A DNA stretch of 64,000 bases from Aurantimonas sp. 22II-16-19i (GTDB lineage: Bacteria > Pseudomonadota > Alphaproteobacteria > Rhizobiales > Rhizobiaceae). The first letter of the stretch is position 1. Each line of letters starts with the position of its first letter. A program made the position numbers and the translations under genes. Shown here piece by piece: positions 31,499 to 41,058 of this stretch. Location of the stretch: positions 1 through 64,000 of the forward strand of contig NZ_AQQS01000026.1 of NCBI RefSeq assembly GCF_002088275.1, written 5' to 3'. The notes under the pieces are model-generated. The model was not told the origin of the DNA. It worked only from the letters and a program-made list of their open reading frames with translations, and did not search any database.

Positions 31499-32908
31499 AT
31501 GGCTGATCCCTACGATCTCGTCGTCATCGGCTCAGGCCCCGGCGGCTATGTCTGCGCCATCAAGGCGGCCCAGCTCGGCCTGAAGGTCGCCTGCGTCGAA
31601 AAGCGCAAGACCTATGGCGGCACCTGCCTCAATGTCGGCTGCATCCCGTCGAAGGCGCTGCTCTATGCATCCGAAGCCTTCGCCGAGGCCGGCCATTCCT
31701 TCGCCGATCTCGGCATCGAGGTCGCGCCGAAGCTGAACCTCGACAGGATGATGGGCCACAAGGACAAGACGGTCAAAGCCAATGTCGACGGCATCGCCTA
31801 TCTGTTCAAGAAGAACAGGATCGACGGCATCATCGGCACGGGCCGGATCAAGTCGGCCGGCGAGGTCGAGGTGACGAAGGAGGACGGCTCGAGCCAGACG
31901 CTCCAGGCCAAGGCCATCTGCATCGCCACGGGCTCTGAGGTCGCCGGCATTCCCGGCCTCGACGTCACCTTCGACGAGACCACCATCGTCTCCTCCGACC
32001 ATGCGATCGCGCTACCGAAGGTGCCGAAGACGATGGTCGTCGTCGGCGGCGGCGTCATCGGCCTCGAGCTCGGCTCGGTCTGGGCCCGGCTCGGCGCGGA
32101 CGTCACGGTCGTCGAGTTCCTCGACAAGGTCCTCGGGCCGATGGACCAGGAAGTCTCCACCGCCTTCCAGAAGCTCCTGGTCAAGCAGGGCCTGACCTTC
32201 CGGCTCGGCGCCAAGGTGACCGGCGTCGCCAAGACCAGGAAGGGGGCGAGCGTCACCTTCGAGCCGGTGAAGGGCGGCGAGGCGGAAACGATCGAGGCCG
32301 ACGTCGTTCTGGTCGCCACCGGCCGCAAGCCCTACACCGAGGGCCTCGGGCTCGCGGATGCCGGGGTTGCGCTCGACGAGCGCGGCCGCGTCGAGATCGA
32401 CCAGCACTTCAAGACCAGTGTCGACGGCATCTATGCGATCGGCGACGTGGTGAAGGGCGCGATGCTCGCCCACAAGGCCGAGGACGAGGGCGTCGCGCTC
32501 GCCGAGATCCTCGCCGGCCAGTCGGGCCACGTGAACTACGACGCGATTCCCTCGGTGGTCTACACCTCGCCGGAAGTCGCCTCGGTCGGCAGGACGGAAG
32601 AAGAGCTGAAGAAGGCCGGCATCGACTACAAGGTCGGCAAGTTCCCCTTCATGGCGAATGGCCGCGCAAGGGCGATGCTGAAGACCGACGGCTTCGTCAA
32701 GGTGCTCGCCGATGCGAGGACCGACCGCGTCCTCGGCGTCCACGTCCTCGGGGCGGGCGCCGGCGACCTGATCGCCGAAGCCGCGCTGCTCATGGAGTTC
32801 GGCGGCGCCTCGGAGGATCTCGCCCGCACCTCCCACGCCCATCCGACCCTGTCGGAAGCCATGCGCGAAGCCGCCTTCGCGGCCTTCGCCAAGCCGATCC
32901 ACATCTGA
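31499..32908 (+). CDS. lpdA: Dihydrolipoyl dehydrogenase (E3)
   Basis: FAD enzyme reoxidising dihydrolipoamide with NAD for the 2-oxoglutarate dehydrogenase complex, 469 residues. It shows the FAD motif VIGSGPGGY, the redox disulfide in GGTCLNVGCIPSK (C43, C48), the NAD motif VVGGGVIGLELGS and the C-terminal base in ARTSHAHPTLSE. ATG 31499 follows a gap of 155 bases. Strong terminator follows. Confidence 0.98.
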   Translation: MADPYDLVVIGSGPGGYVCAIKAAQLGLKVACVEKRKTYGGTCLNVGCIPSKALLYASEAFAEAGHSFADLGIEVAPKLNLDRMMGHKDKTVKANVDGIAYLFKKNRIDGIIGTGRIKSAGEVEVTKEDGSSQTLQAKAICIATGSEVAGIPGLDVTFDETTIVSSDHAIALPKVPKTMVVVGGGVIGLELGSVWARLGADVTVVEFLDKVLGPMDQEVSTAFQKLLVKQGLTFRLGAKVTGVAKTRKGASVTFEPVKGGEAETIEADVVLVATGRKPYTEGLGLADAGVALDERGRVEIDQHFKTSVDGIYAIGDVVKGAMLAHKAEDEGVALAEILAGQSGHVNYDAIPSVVYTSPEVASVGRTEEELKKAGIDYKVGKFPFMANGRARAMLKTDGFVKVLADARTDRVLGVHVLGAGAGDLIAEAALLMEFGGASEDLARTSHAHPTLSEAMREAAFAAFAKPIHI

Positions 32909-32957
32909 CGGACCTTGATGCGGGCGGACAGGTCCCGCCCCGCCATGGAATGTTTCA

Positions 32958-33947
32958 TCACACGGGGCGTCTTCGGGCGCCCCGTTTGCTTGTGATGGAC
33001 CGCCAGGCCCGCCCGTCGATCGCGGCGAGGCCGAGGCCGATCAGCGCCATGCCGCCGACATGCCGGGGCAGGAGCACCTCGCCGAGGAACAGGACGCCGA
33101 GGAGGATGGCGCTCACCGGGATCAGGAAGGTGACGAGCAGGAGGTTCGTCGCCCCGGCCGAGGCGAGCAGCCGGAAGAACAGGATGTAGGCCAGTGCCGT
33201 GCAGAGGAGGGCGAGGCCAAGGACGGCGCCGATCGTGGCAGTGCCGGGCAGGGGGAGCGTCCAGGGCCGGTCGATCAGCAGGGCCGCCGGCAGCAGGATC
33301 AGGGCCGAGGCAGAGACCTGGCCCGTCGCCGTCGCGATGGGCGATATCCCCATCCGCTTGAACCTGCGGCCGAACACCCCGGCGAAGGCGTAGGAGAGCG
33401 CCGCGCCGAGGCAGGCGAGCTCGGCCAGCGTGTGCGAGCCCGGTGCGAGGATCGCCGCCGGACCGATCAGGACGACGACGCCCAGAAAGCCCGCGACGAC
33501 GCCGGCGAGGCGGTTCGCCGTCAGCCTCTCGTCGCGGGTCAACAGGTGCGCGACGATCACGCCGAACAGCGGCGTCGTGGCGTTGAGGATCGCCGCGAGC
33601 CCCGAGGCGATCTGGGTCTGGCTCCAGACGAACAGCGAGAAGGGCAGGACGTTGTTGAGGACGCCCATGCCGAGGATGGCGAGGAGGAAGGCGGGTCGCA
33701 TCGGGAAGGCGATCTTCAGCCATGCCATCACGGCGATGAGCGACAGCGCCGCCAGGGCGACGCGCAAGGCGACGATGGTGAAGACCGGCAGCTCGCGAAC
33801 GGCGATGCCGACGAAGAAGAACGACCCGCCCCACAGGACGGACAGGGCGACGAGCAGCGCCCAGTCCTCGCCGCTCATGGATCTGGCGGCGGGTGCAGCG
33901 TCGCTGCGGGGCCGCTCGGCTCCCGCGAGCCGCGGAACGTCGGTCAT
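32958..33947 (-). CDS. DMT-superfamily (EamA) transporter
   Basis: A 329-residue inner-membrane protein with about ten hydrophobic helices arranged as two EamA halves (from LLVALSVLWGGSFFFVGIAV, and again from ACLGAALSYAFAGVFGRRF). The family exports amino acids, nucleosides or other small metabolites; substrate cannot be told. A GGERLTANRLAGVV-like loop joins the halves. It follows the MmyB-type regulator gene on the same strand by 72 bases, with a shared operon possible. Confidence 0.9.
   Translation of the reverse strand: MTDVPRLAGAERPRSDAAPAARSMSGEDWALLVALSVLWGGSFFFVGIAVRELPVFTIVALRVALAALSLIAVMAWLKIAFPMRPAFLLAILGMGVLNNVLPFSLFVWSQTQIASGLAAILNATTPLFGVIVAHLLTRDERLTANRLAGVVAGFLGVVVLIGPAAILAPGSHTLAELACLGAALSYAFAGVFGRRFKRMGISPIATATGQVSASALILLPAALLIDRPWTLPLPGTATIGAVLGLALLCTALAYILFFRLLASAGATNLLLVTFLIPVSAILLGVLFLGEVLLPRHVGGMALIGLGLAAIDGRAWRSITSKRGARRRPV
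32962..32990 (+). terminator. Rho-independent terminator after lpdA, inside the 3' end of the convergent gene
   Basis: Perfect 8-bp stem ACGGGGCG / CGCCCCGT (32962-32969, 32978-32985) with a T-rich tail (TTTGCTT). It starts 54 bases after the lpdA stop and lies within the last codons of the minus-strand DMT transporter gene, so that gene's C-terminus encodes the terminator of its neighbour. Confidence 0.8.
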
Positions 33948-34019
33948 GCCTTCTCTCCCAAAGCTGTCCCAGAGCTTCCCGGGGCTCGACGAGCCGATCC
34001 TAGAGCAAGACAGAGCGGG

Positions 34020-34865
34020 TCAGCGACCCGTTTTCCGGCGTTCCGGGGCTGTCTCTTCGACCAGCGCCCGGATGCGCTCCGCATCTTGCGTCCCGGCGGG
34101 ATTGTAGACCACCATGGCAAGGTCCGGCCGGCCATCGACGGCGAAGGACGAATACTCCATCGCCAGCTCGCCGATCGTCGGATGGATGAGCGTCTTGATG
34201 CCCTCGCCGGAGTGGCGGACGTCGTGATCGTCCCACATCGCGCCGAACTCCGGGCTCGCCCGGCAGAGCTCCTCGGCCAGCGCCTGCATCTCGGCCGAGG
34301 CGCCGACACGCGCCGCATCCGCCCGAAACACGGCGACGACGTAGCGCGCGACGCTTTCCCAATTGGCCTGCGCGCCCCGCACATCGGGGTCGAGGAACAT
34401 CAGGCGCAAGACGTTGCGCTGCGGCGGGTCGAGTTTGGCATAGTCGGTGAGAACGAGGCTCGCCGCGCGGTTCCAGGCGACGACGTCCCACATCACGGTG
34501 CGGATCAGCGCCGGGCTGGTGTCGAAGGCGTCGAGCACCCGCTGCAGCCTCGGCGTCACGCCGCCGGCCGGGCGATAGCGGATTTCGGGCGAGCGGCCGA
34601 GGCCGAGGATGAAGGCGTGCTCGCGCTCGACATCCGTCAGCATCAAGGCGCGGGCGATGCGGTCGAGCACGTCGGCCGAGGGCGCGCCGCCGCGACCCTG
34701 CTCCAGCCAGGTGTACCAGGTCGCCGAGATGTTGGCGCGCTGCGCCACCTCCTCGCGCCGAAGGCCCGGCGTGCGCCGGCGGGAGGGCGGCAGGCCGAGC
34801 GCTGCCGGATCGAGCCGGAGGCGGCGGTCCTTGAGATAGGAGCCGAGGGAGGCGCCGTCGGGCAA
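34020..34865 (-). CDS. Helix-turn-helix regulator with MmyB-like ligand domain
   Basis: A 281-residue regulator: XRE-type helix-turn-helix near 8-85 (GLRREEVAQRANISATWYTW, LEQGRG) and a C-terminal MmyB-like PAS-related sensor domain (about 100-275) as in actinobacterial and proteobacterial MmyB proteins, which bind fatty acid-like ligands in the solved example. It is transcribed away from an epimerase-like gene and overlaps, by its promoter, a pair of nested inverted repeats, so autoregulation is likely. Confidence 0.9.
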   Translation of the reverse strand: MPDGASLGSYLKDRRLRLDPAALGLPPSRRRTPGLRREEVAQRANISATWYTWLEQGRGGAPSADVLDRIARALMLTDVEREHAFILGLGRSPEIRYRPAGGVTPRLQRVLDAFDTSPALIRTVMWDVVAWNRAASLVLTDYAKLDPPQRNVLRLMFLDPDVRGAQANWESVARYVVAVFRADAARVGASAEMQALAEELCRASPEFGAMWDDHDVRHSGEGIKTLIHPTIGELAMEYSSFAVDGRPDLAMVVYNPAGTQDAERIRALVEETAPERRKTGR

Positions 34866-34873
34866 GGCGACTG

Positions 34874-34920
34874 ATCCTGTTATCGATTATACCATGATAA
34901 TCTCACGACTTTAACAGGAT
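34874..34920. promoter_or_regulatory. Nested inverted repeats and -10 box in divergent promoter
   Basis: Outer perfect arms ATCCTGTTA (34874-34882) / TAACAGGAT (34912-34920) enclose inner arms GATTAT (34885-34890) / ATAATC (34897-34902). On the minus strand a perfect TATAAT (34886-34891) sits 17 bases from TTAAAG, about 20 bases before the regulator's start, so the operator overlaps its promoter. The same site lies 45 bases before the epimerase-like gene. Confidence 0.7.
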
Positions 34921-34964
34921 AGCACATCCCCCTAGCCTTGCACCATCCAACAAGGAGCAAGGCC

Positions 34965-35843
34965 ATGCATGTGTTCGTGACGGGTGCGACCGGATGGGTC
35001 GGTTCGATGGTGGTGGAGGATCTGCTGGCGGCGGGGCACCGCGTGACGGGGCTCGCAAGGTCCGCGGACAAGGCGGCGAGCCTCGCCGCGACCGGCGCTC
35101 GGGTCCTTCAGGCGACGCTCGACGATCTCGATCGTCTCAGGGATGCCGCGGCAGGCGCGGATGCCGTGATCCACACGGCCTTCAACCACGACTTCTCGCA
35201 ATTTGCCGAAAATGCCGAGCAGGACCGGCGGGTCATTGAGGCGTTCGGCGAGGCGCTCGAGGGCACCGACAGGCCCCTGATCGTCACCTCCGGCATCGCG
35301 CTGCTCGCGCCCGGCCGGGTGGCGAGCGAGGGGGACGTGCCTCCCGACGGCCCGTCCTATCCGCGCCGGTCCGAGGCCGCGGCAAGAGCGCTGCGCGCGC
35401 GCGGCGTGCGCGCCGCAACGGTGCGGCTCGCCCCGACGGTGCACGGGATCGGCGACCACGGCTTCGTGCCGGCCCTCATCCAGAAAGCCCGCGAGACGGG
35501 CGTCTCGGCCTATCTCGGCGACGGATCGAACCGTTGGGCCGCGGTGCACCGCACGGATGCCGCGCGGCTCTATCGCCTCGTCCTCGAAACGGGGGCGACG
35601 GTGCCCGTCTATCACGCCATCGCCGAGGAGGGCATCGCCTTCGGAACGATCGCGGAGGCCATCGGCCGGGGTCTCGGCCTGCCGACCCTGCCGCGCGAGC
35701 CGGCGCATTTCGGCTGGCTCGCCGGGTTCGTGGCGCAGGATATGGCCGCGTCGAGCGAGGCCACGCGGGACAGACTCGGCTGGAGGCCGAGCGGCCCGAC
35801 GTTGATCGAGGATCTGGAACAGCCGGGCTATTTCGCCGACTGA
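34965..35843 (+). CDS. NAD-dependent epimerase/dehydratase-like (extended SDR) protein
   Basis: A 292-residue protein with the Rossmann motif VTGATGWVGS (5-14), an atypical-SDR fold (SGIALLAPGRV, YPRRSEAAARALRARG with Tyr replaced region, RLAPTVHGIGDHGFVP, WAAVHRTDAARLYRLVLE). Substrate unknown. ATG at 34965 is preceded by AAGGAGCAAGG, fits the family (MHVFVTG). It is divergent from, and probably controlled by, the MmyB-like regulator. Relatives are often redox-stress induced; not shown here. Confidence 0.9.
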   Translation: MHVFVTGATGWVGSMVVEDLLAAGHRVTGLARSADKAASLAATGARVLQATLDDLDRLRDAAAGADAVIHTAFNHDFSQFAENAEQDRRVIEAFGEALEGTDRPLIVTSGIALLAPGRVASEGDVPPDGPSYPRRSEAAARALRARGVRAATVRLAPTVHGIGDHGFVPALIQKARETGVSAYLGDGSNRWAAVHRTDAARLYRLVLETGATVPVYHAIAEEGIAFGTIAEAIGRGLGLPTLPREPAHFGWLAGFVAQDMAASSEATRDRLGWRPSGPTLIEDLEQPGYFAD

Positions 35844-35858
35844 TCGCGCGGGCCGCGG

Positions 35859-35888
35859 CGCCCTCGGGCAAGGTCCCGCCCGAGGGCG
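35859..35888. terminator. Hairpin between epimerase-like gene and acrB (convergent)
   Basis: 11-bp stem CGCCCTCGGGC (35859-35869) / GCCCGAGGGCG (35878-35888) 16 bases after the plus-strand stop. It lacks a T-run. Likely ends the epimerase-like transcript. Confidence 0.5.
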
Positions 35889-35895
35889 AGGGCTC

Positions 35896-35941
35896 CGAAA
35901 ACGGCGAACGGGCGGGCGCCGGTCAGGTGGCGTCCGCCCGT
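35896..35941 (-). terminator. Rho-independent terminator of the efflux operon
   Basis: On the minus strand a 13-bp stem ACGGGCGGACGCC / GGCGCCCGCCCGT (one G-T wobble, arms at 35929-35941 and 35908-35920) is followed about 8 bases further by TTTT (35897-35900). It is 32 bases downstream of acrB. Confidence 0.6.
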
Positions 35942-35972
35942 CCTCCATCCGGTCGCCGGCCGGCGATACGCG

Positions 35973-38900
35973 TTACTCTGCCGGTTGCGGCGCCGGAAGC
36001 TGGTTGGCGTGGCCTTCGTTGCCGCCCGCCGTCTTCCGGTCCCGCGACAGGAGCCGGTAGAACAGCGGGATGAAGAAGATCGCGACGAAGGTCGCGGCCA
36101 GCATGCCGCCGATGACGCCGGTGCCGATCGAATGGCGCGACGCCGATCCGGCGCCGGTCGAGATCGCAAGGGGAACGACGCCGAGGATGAAGGCCAGCGA
36201 CGTCATGATGATCGGCCGGAAGCGCAGCTTCGCCCCCTCCAGCGCCGCGTCGAAGGCAGACAGCCCCTCCTCGCGCTTCAGGACGGCGAACTCGACGATC
36301 AGGATGGCGTTCTTCGCCGCGAGGCCGATCAGCGTGACGAGGCCGATCTGGAAGTAGACGTCGTTGTCGAGCCCGCGCAGCCAGATCGCCAGCAGAGCCC
36401 CGAACACCGCGAAGGGCACGGCGAGGAGGACGGCGATCGGCAGGGTCCAGCGCTCGTACTGCGCGGCGAGGATCAGGAAGACCATCAGGATGCCGAAGCC
36501 CATGGCCACCGCGCCGGTGCCGCCGGCCTGGATCTCCTGATAGGCCGAGCCCGTCCAGGCGACCTCGTAGCCTTCGGGCAGCTTCTCGGCGGCGATCTCC
36601 TGCATCGCCGCCAGCGCCTGGCCCGAGGAATAACCGGGTGCCGGGCCGCCCGAGACTTTCGCGGCGTTGAAGGCGTTGAAGCGCTCGATCAGGTCCGGTC
36701 CGACGACGCGCTTGACGTTGAGGAGCGTGTCGAGCGGGATCATCGAGCCGTTGGTCGCCTGCACATAGACGAAGCGCAGGTCCTCCGGCGTCTTGCGGAA
36801 ATCGGCCTCCGACTGCAGCGTCACCCGGTAGTTGCGGCCGAGCAGGGTGAAGTCGTTGACATAGAGCGTGCCGAAGGTCGCCTGCATGGTGGTGAAGATC
36901 GACGAGATCGGCACGTTCAGGGACTTGGCCTTCTGCCGGTCGACGTCGATGCGGTATTGCGGGACGTTGGCGGAGAAGGTGGTGCGGACGCCGGCGAGTT
37001 CCGGGCGCTCGGCCGCCGCGGCGACGACGGCATTGGCCGCCTCGAGCAGCGCATCCGAGCCGCCGCCGCGCCGGTCCTGGACGAACAGGTCGAAGCCGCC
37101 GGTGGTCGACAGGCCCTGGATCGGCGGCGGGTTGAAGGCGAGGATCATGCCGTCCTGGATGCCGGAATTCATGCCGATGAACGGGCCGACGAGATTGCGC
37201 GCGTCGAGCGCCGGGTCGGTCCGCTCGTCCCAGGGCTTCAGGGAGATGAAGGCGACGCCGGCCGAGGACTTCTGCACGCCGGCGAGGAGGTCGAAGCCGG
37301 CAAAGGCGGTGACGTCCTGCACCGCCGGATGCTGGCGCAGATTGGCGACCATCTCGTTCATCACCGTGGTGGTCCGCTGCAGGGAGGCGGCCGGCGGCAG
37401 GATCGCGACGGCGAAGTTGACGCCCTGGTCCTCGTCCGGGACGAGCGATCCGGGAAGGGTCTGCATGAAGTGCCAGATGCCGAAGCACATCACCCCGAAC
37501 AGGACGAGCGCCAGTACCGCCCGGCGCATGATGAAGGCGACGCCCGCGCCATAGGCGTTGGTCAGCCTGGAAAAGCCTGCGTTGAACCAGCGGAAGGGCG
37601 CGATCGGCCGGCCATGGCTCGGCTTCAGGAGCACCGAGCAGAGCGCCGGCGTCAGCGACAGGGCGACGATGCCCGAGATCGTCACCGATACCGCGATGGT
37701 CAGCGCGAACTGCCGGTACATGGTGCCGGCGAGACCGCCGAGAAAGGCGACCGGCACGAAGACGGCGCAGAGGACGAGGACGATGGCGATCACCGGCCCG
37801 GTGACCTCCGACATCGCCTTGGCCGTCGCCTCCTTCGGCGACAGGCCTTCCTTCGTCATGATCCGCTCGACGTTTTCGAGGACGACGATGGCGTCGTCGA
37901 CGACGATGCCGATGGCCAGCACCAGGCCGAAGAGGGTGAGGAGGTTGATCGAGAAGCCGAAGGCGAGGAGCGCGCCGAAGGTGCCCAGAATCGACACCGG
38001 CACCGCGAGCATCGGGATCAGCGTCGCGCGGAAGGACTGCAGGAAGACGAAGACGACGAGGAAGACCAGCACCATCGCCTCGATGAAGGTGTGGATGACC
38101 TCTTCGATCGATGCGTCGATGAACTTCGTGGTGTCGAAGGGGATCGCATAGGTGATGCCGTCCGGAAACGACGTCTGCAGTTCGTCCATGCGCGTGGTCA
38201 CGGCCTCGAGGGTGGCGAGGGCGTTGGCGCCGGGCTGCAGGTAGATGCCGATCGGCACGGCCGGAGTGCCGTTGTAGGAGCCGTTGAAGCCGTAGTCCTG
38301 GGCGCCGAGCTCGACCCGCGCGACGTCCTTCAGGAGCAGCGAGGAGCCGTTCTCGTCCGAGCGCAGGATGATGTTCTCGAAGGCCTGGGCGTCCGGCAGC
38401 CGGCCCTCGGTAGTCACCGAATAGGTGAAGGCGAGGTCGCCGTCCGAGGGCGGCGCGCCGAACTGGCCGGCGGCGAACTGGGAGTTCTGGTCCCTGATCG
38501 CGGTGGCGACGTCGGTCGGCGTCAGGCCGTACTGGGCGAGCCGGTCCGGCTGCAGCCAGATCCGCATGGAATAGTTGCGGGCGCCGAAGAGCTGCGCCTC
38601 GCCGATGCCGGGCAGGCGTTTCAATTCGTCGAGGACGTAGAGCAGCGCGTAGTTGGAGACGTAGGTGGCGTCGTAGCGCGGGTCGTTCGACGCCATGGTG
38701 ATGACGGCGAGGATCTGCGAGGAGCGCTTGGCGACGGTGACGCCGAGACGCTGCACCTCCTCCGGCAGCGAGGCGGTGGCCTGCTGGACGCGGTTGTTGA
38801 CGTTGATCGTCGCCTGGTCCGGATCGGTGCCGGAGGCGAAGGTGACCGCGATCGATGCCGTTCCCGTCGAGGAATTCGTCGACTGCATGTAGATCATGTC

Positions 38901-39122
38901 CTCGACGCCGTTGATCTGCTGCTCGATCGGCGCGGAGACGGTCTGGGCGAGGGTTTCGGCGCTGGCGCCGGGATAGGAGGCGGTGACGACGACCTGCGGC
39001 GGAACGAGCTGGGGATACTGCTCGATCGGCAGGGCGTTGAGGGCGAGCACGCCGCCGAGCGTGATGATGACCGAGATGACGACGGCGAAGATCGGTCGGT
39101 CGACGAAGAAGCGGGAGTTCAT
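35973..39122 (-). CDS. acrB: RND efflux pump permease (AcrB/HAE1 type)
   Basis: A 1,049-residue proton-driven tripartite multidrug exporter subunit in the inner membrane. It starts [17 protein letters not shown], has the porter/funnel domains twice, and the proton-relay pair in [11 protein letters not shown] (two Asp of TM4) with the TM10 Lys in [13 protein letters not shown]. Length and N-terminus match AcrB/MexB. It overlaps the acrA stop by four bases. The outer-membrane partner is not in the window. Confidence 0.97.
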   Translation of the reverse strand: MNSRFFVDRPIFAVVISVIITLGGVLALNALPIEQYPQLVPPQVVVTASYPGASAETLAQTVSAPIEQQINGVEDMIYMQSTNSSTGTASIAVTFASGTDPDQATINVNNRVQQATASLPEEVQRLGVTVAKRSSQILAVITMASNDPRYDATYVSNYALLYVLDELKRLPGIGEAQLFGARNYSMRIWLQPDRLAQYGLTPTDVATAIRDQNSQFAAGQFGAPPSDGDLAFTYSVTTEGRLPDAQAFENIILRSDENGSSLLLKDVARVELGAQDYGFNGSYNGTPAVPIGIYLQPGANALATLEAVTTRMDELQTSFPDGITYAIPFDTTKFIDASIEEVIHTFIEAMVLVFLVVFVFLQSFRATLIPMLAVPVSILGTFGALLAFGFSINLLTLFGLVLAIGIVVDDAIVVLENVERIMTKEGLSPKEATAKAMSEVTGPVIAIVLVLCAVFVPVAFLGGLAGTMYRQFALTIAVSVTISGIVALSLTPALCSVLLKPSHGRPIAPFRWFNAGFSRLTNAYGAGVAFIMRRAVLALVLFGVMCFGIWHFMQTLPGSLVPDEDQGVNFAVAILPPAASLQRTTTVMNEMVANLRQHPAVQDVTAFAGFDLLAGVQKSSAGVAFISLKPWDERTDPALDARNLVGPFIGMNSGIQDGMILAFNPPPIQGLSTTGGFDLFVQDRRGGGSDALLEAANAVVAAAAERPELAGVRTTFSANVPQYRIDVDRQKAKSLNVPISSIFTTMQATFGTLYVNDFTLLGRNYRVTLQSEADFRKTPEDLRFVYVQATNGSMIPLDTLLNVKRVVGPDLIERFNAFNAAKVSGGPAPGYSSGQALAAMQEIAAEKLPEGYEVAWTGSAYQEIQAGGTGAVAMGFGILMVFLILAAQYERWTLPIAVLLAVPFAVFGALLAIWLRGLDNDVYFQIGLVTLIGLAAKNAILIVEFAVLKREEGLSAFDAALEGAKLRFRPIIMTSLAFILGVVPLAISTGAGSASRHSIGTGVIGGMLAATFVAIFFIPLFYRLLSRDRKTAGGNEGHANQLPAPQPAE

Positions 39123-40282
39123 CGCTGTGCCGTCTCCTTGGCCGGCGCCCCGGCATTCTCGTCGCCGTTGGTGACCGGGTTCACCGGCGCGCCGGGGCGC
39201 ACCTTCACGACGCCCTTGGTGATCAGCCTGTCGCCGGCCTTCAGCCCCGATTTGACGAGATAACCGTCGGGAATCTGCCGCTCGATCTCGATCGGCGCGA
39301 CGGCGGCGACGTTCTCGTCGTCCACCGTGTAGACGAAGACGCCCTGCGGCCCCTGCATCAGCGCTTCGGCCGGGATGACGATGGCATCCCTGGCGACGAG
39401 GCCCTTCAGGCGCAGGCGGACGAACTGGCCGGGCAGCAGCCGGGCCTCGGGGTTGGGCATCGTCGCCCGCGACAGGATCGTCCCGGTCTGGGTGTCGATC
39501 GAGGTCGAGGTGAAGTCGATCCGGCCGGTCTCGCCATAGGTCTGGCCGTCGCCGAAGACGATCTCGACCTTCAGTTCCTCGGCCGAGGCGGCGCCGGCCA
39601 GCGCACCGCCCTCGACCATCTCGCGGATCGAGGCGGCCTCGGTGTCGGCGGCCGAGAAGTTGGCGTAGACGGGATCGATCTGGCTGATCTTGGTCAACAG
39701 ATCGCCGGTCGACAGGAGCGAGCCCTCGGGCACCTGCTCGAGGCTGGTGATGCCGCCGGCAGGCGCCTCGACCGTGGCGTAGTCGAGGGAGAGATTGGCG
39801 GTTCTCAGCTGGGCTTCGGCCGCCTCGACCTGCGCCTCGGCAAGCTCGCGCGCCGAGACGGCGTCGTCGAGGGTGGACTGGCTCGACGCGCCGCGCCGGG
39901 TCAGCGCCCTGGCGCGCTCCTCGCTGCGCCGCGCCTGGGAGAGCTGGGCTTCGGCCTGGGCGACCTGGGCCTTGGCCAGCGCCACCTGGGCCTGGTAGGT
40001 CGCCGGATCGATGGTGAAGAGGAGATCGCCCTTCTTCACCCGCGAGCCTTCGTCGAACTCGCGGCTGAGCAGGATCCCGCCGACGCGGGCGCGCACCTCG
40101 ACCTCGCGGGAGGCGACGATCCGCCCGGGATATTCGTAGGTCACCGGCACCGTCTTTGCCTGCAGCGTCTCCACGGTCACCTGCGGCGGCGGCATGTTGG
40201 GGGCCTGCGCCTGTGCGGGAGCGGAAACGAGCAGCGCGGTGGCCGCGGCGAGAATCGCGCGGCCGAACTTAAACGTCTGCAT
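39119..40282 (-). CDS. acrA: RND efflux pump periplasmic adaptor (AcrA/MexA type)
   Basis: A 387-residue adaptor with an N-terminal signal peptide ([18 protein letters not shown]; no lipobox), lipoyl-barrel segments ([31 protein letters not shown]), an alpha-helical coiled hairpin of repeated AQ/AE units ([20 protein letters not shown]), and a beta-barrel. It joins AcrB to an outer-membrane channel. It is divergent from the TetR gene 95 bases away, and its promoter lies beside the palindrome at 40339. Confidence 0.96.
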   Translation of the reverse strand: MQTFKFGRAILAAATALLVSAPAQAQAPNMPPPQVTVETLQAKTVPVTYEYPGRIVASREVEVRARVGGILLSREFDEGSRVKKGDLLFTIDPATYQAQVALAKAQVAQAEAQLSQARRSEERARALTRRGASSQSTLDDAVSARELAEAQVEAAEAQLRTANLSLDYATVEAPAGGITSLEQVPEGSLLSTGDLLTKISQIDPVYANFSAADTEAASIREMVEGGALAGAASAEELKVEIVFGDGQTYGETGRIDFTSTSIDTQTGTILSRATMPNPEARLLPGQFVRLRLKGLVARDAIVIPAEALMQGPQGVFVYTVDDENVAAVAPIEIERQIPDGYLVKSGLKAGDRLITKGVVKVRPGAPVNPVTNGDENAGAPAKETAQR

Positions 40283-40338
40283 GACAATGACTTTCAGGGC
40301 TGGGCTCGGAACGCCGCCGATGTTGCATTGCAGCTAAA

Positions 40339-40356
40339 ATACATGCATGTATGTAT
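40339..40356. promoter_or_regulatory. AcrR-type operator between acrA and the TetR gene
   Basis: A perfect 14-base palindrome ATACATGCATGTAT (40339-40352), overlapped at 40347-40355 by ATGTATGTA, which is identical to the half-site of the known E. coli AcrR operator. It lies between the two divergent starts, as expected for a repressor of both. Confidence 0.75.
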
Positions 40357-40377
40357 AACGCAAGGAGGAGACGCACG

Positions 40378-40992
40378 TTGCGACGGACGAAGGGATGCGC
40401 CGAACAGACGCGGGAGGCGATTCTCGACGCGGCCGAAGCGGTGTTCTTCCGCCAGGGCGTGGCCTCCACCACCCTGTCGCAGATCGCCGCCGAGGCGGGG
40501 ATGACGCGCGGCGCCATCTACTGGCACTTCGAGAACAAGCTGGCGCTGTTCAAGGCGATGCAGGATCGGGCGCATCTGCCAAAGGAGCGGTTCTTCGACG
40601 CTGCCAAGCTGGTGGCGGCCGACGACGTGCTTTCGACGCTGCACGAGAACACCCTCGAGGTCCTGCGTTTTGCCCAGACCGACGAGCGCGGCAAGCGCGT
40701 CTACACCATCCTCCTGTTCCGCTGCGAGTATATCGGCGAGATGCAGGAGGCACTCGCCCGCATGCGCGAGAGCGAGGAGGATTTCTCCACCCGCATCGAG
40801 ACCGTCTTCGCCAGGGTCGAGGAGCGCGGCGAGCTTTCACGCGGCTGGATGGCGAAGACCGCCGCCGGCGCCTATTGCGCGGCCATCCACGGCCTGTTCT
40901 CCCACTGGCTGCGGACCGAAGAGGGCTTCGATCTGTTGGCGACGGGCCGGCCGTTGCTGGCGGCGCTGTTTGCGAGCTACCGGGCGGCCTGA
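40378..40992 (+). CDS. acrR: TetR-family repressor of the efflux pump (AcrR-like)
   Basis: A 204-residue TetR regulator: helix-turn-helix in REAILDAAEAVFFRQGV ... TLSQIAAEAGMTRGAIYWHF (about 10-55), then a TetR_C_2/AcrR-type ligand domain with FRCEYIGEM and ending LFASYRAA. TTG at 40378 is chosen: it follows the strong AAGGAGGAG by 7 bases and starts LRRTKG. The longer frame at ATG 40351 would place the start inside the operator. Represses the acrAB pair by analogy to E. coli AcrR. Confidence 0.9.
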   Translation: MRRTKGCAEQTREAILDAAEAVFFRQGVASTTLSQIAAEAGMTRGAIYWHFENKLALFKAMQDRAHLPKERFFDAAKLVAADDVLSTLHENTLEVLRFAQTDERGKRVYTILLFRCEYIGEMQEALARMRESEEDFSTRIETVFARVEERGELSRGWMAKTAAGAYCAAIHGLFSHWLRTEEGFDLLATGRPLLAALFASYRAA

Positions 40993-41058
40993 ACCTTTCG
41001 GCGCCCTCCGCCCGCCACGTCGCCAGCCCAGTACGCAGCGACCGGGCCCGATCGCTCC

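Noticed and set aside
35985-39263. 1,092-codon plus-strand open frame
   Set aside because: Antisense to acrB in a GC-rich region; composition dominated by R, D, E, G repeats and no recognisable domain.
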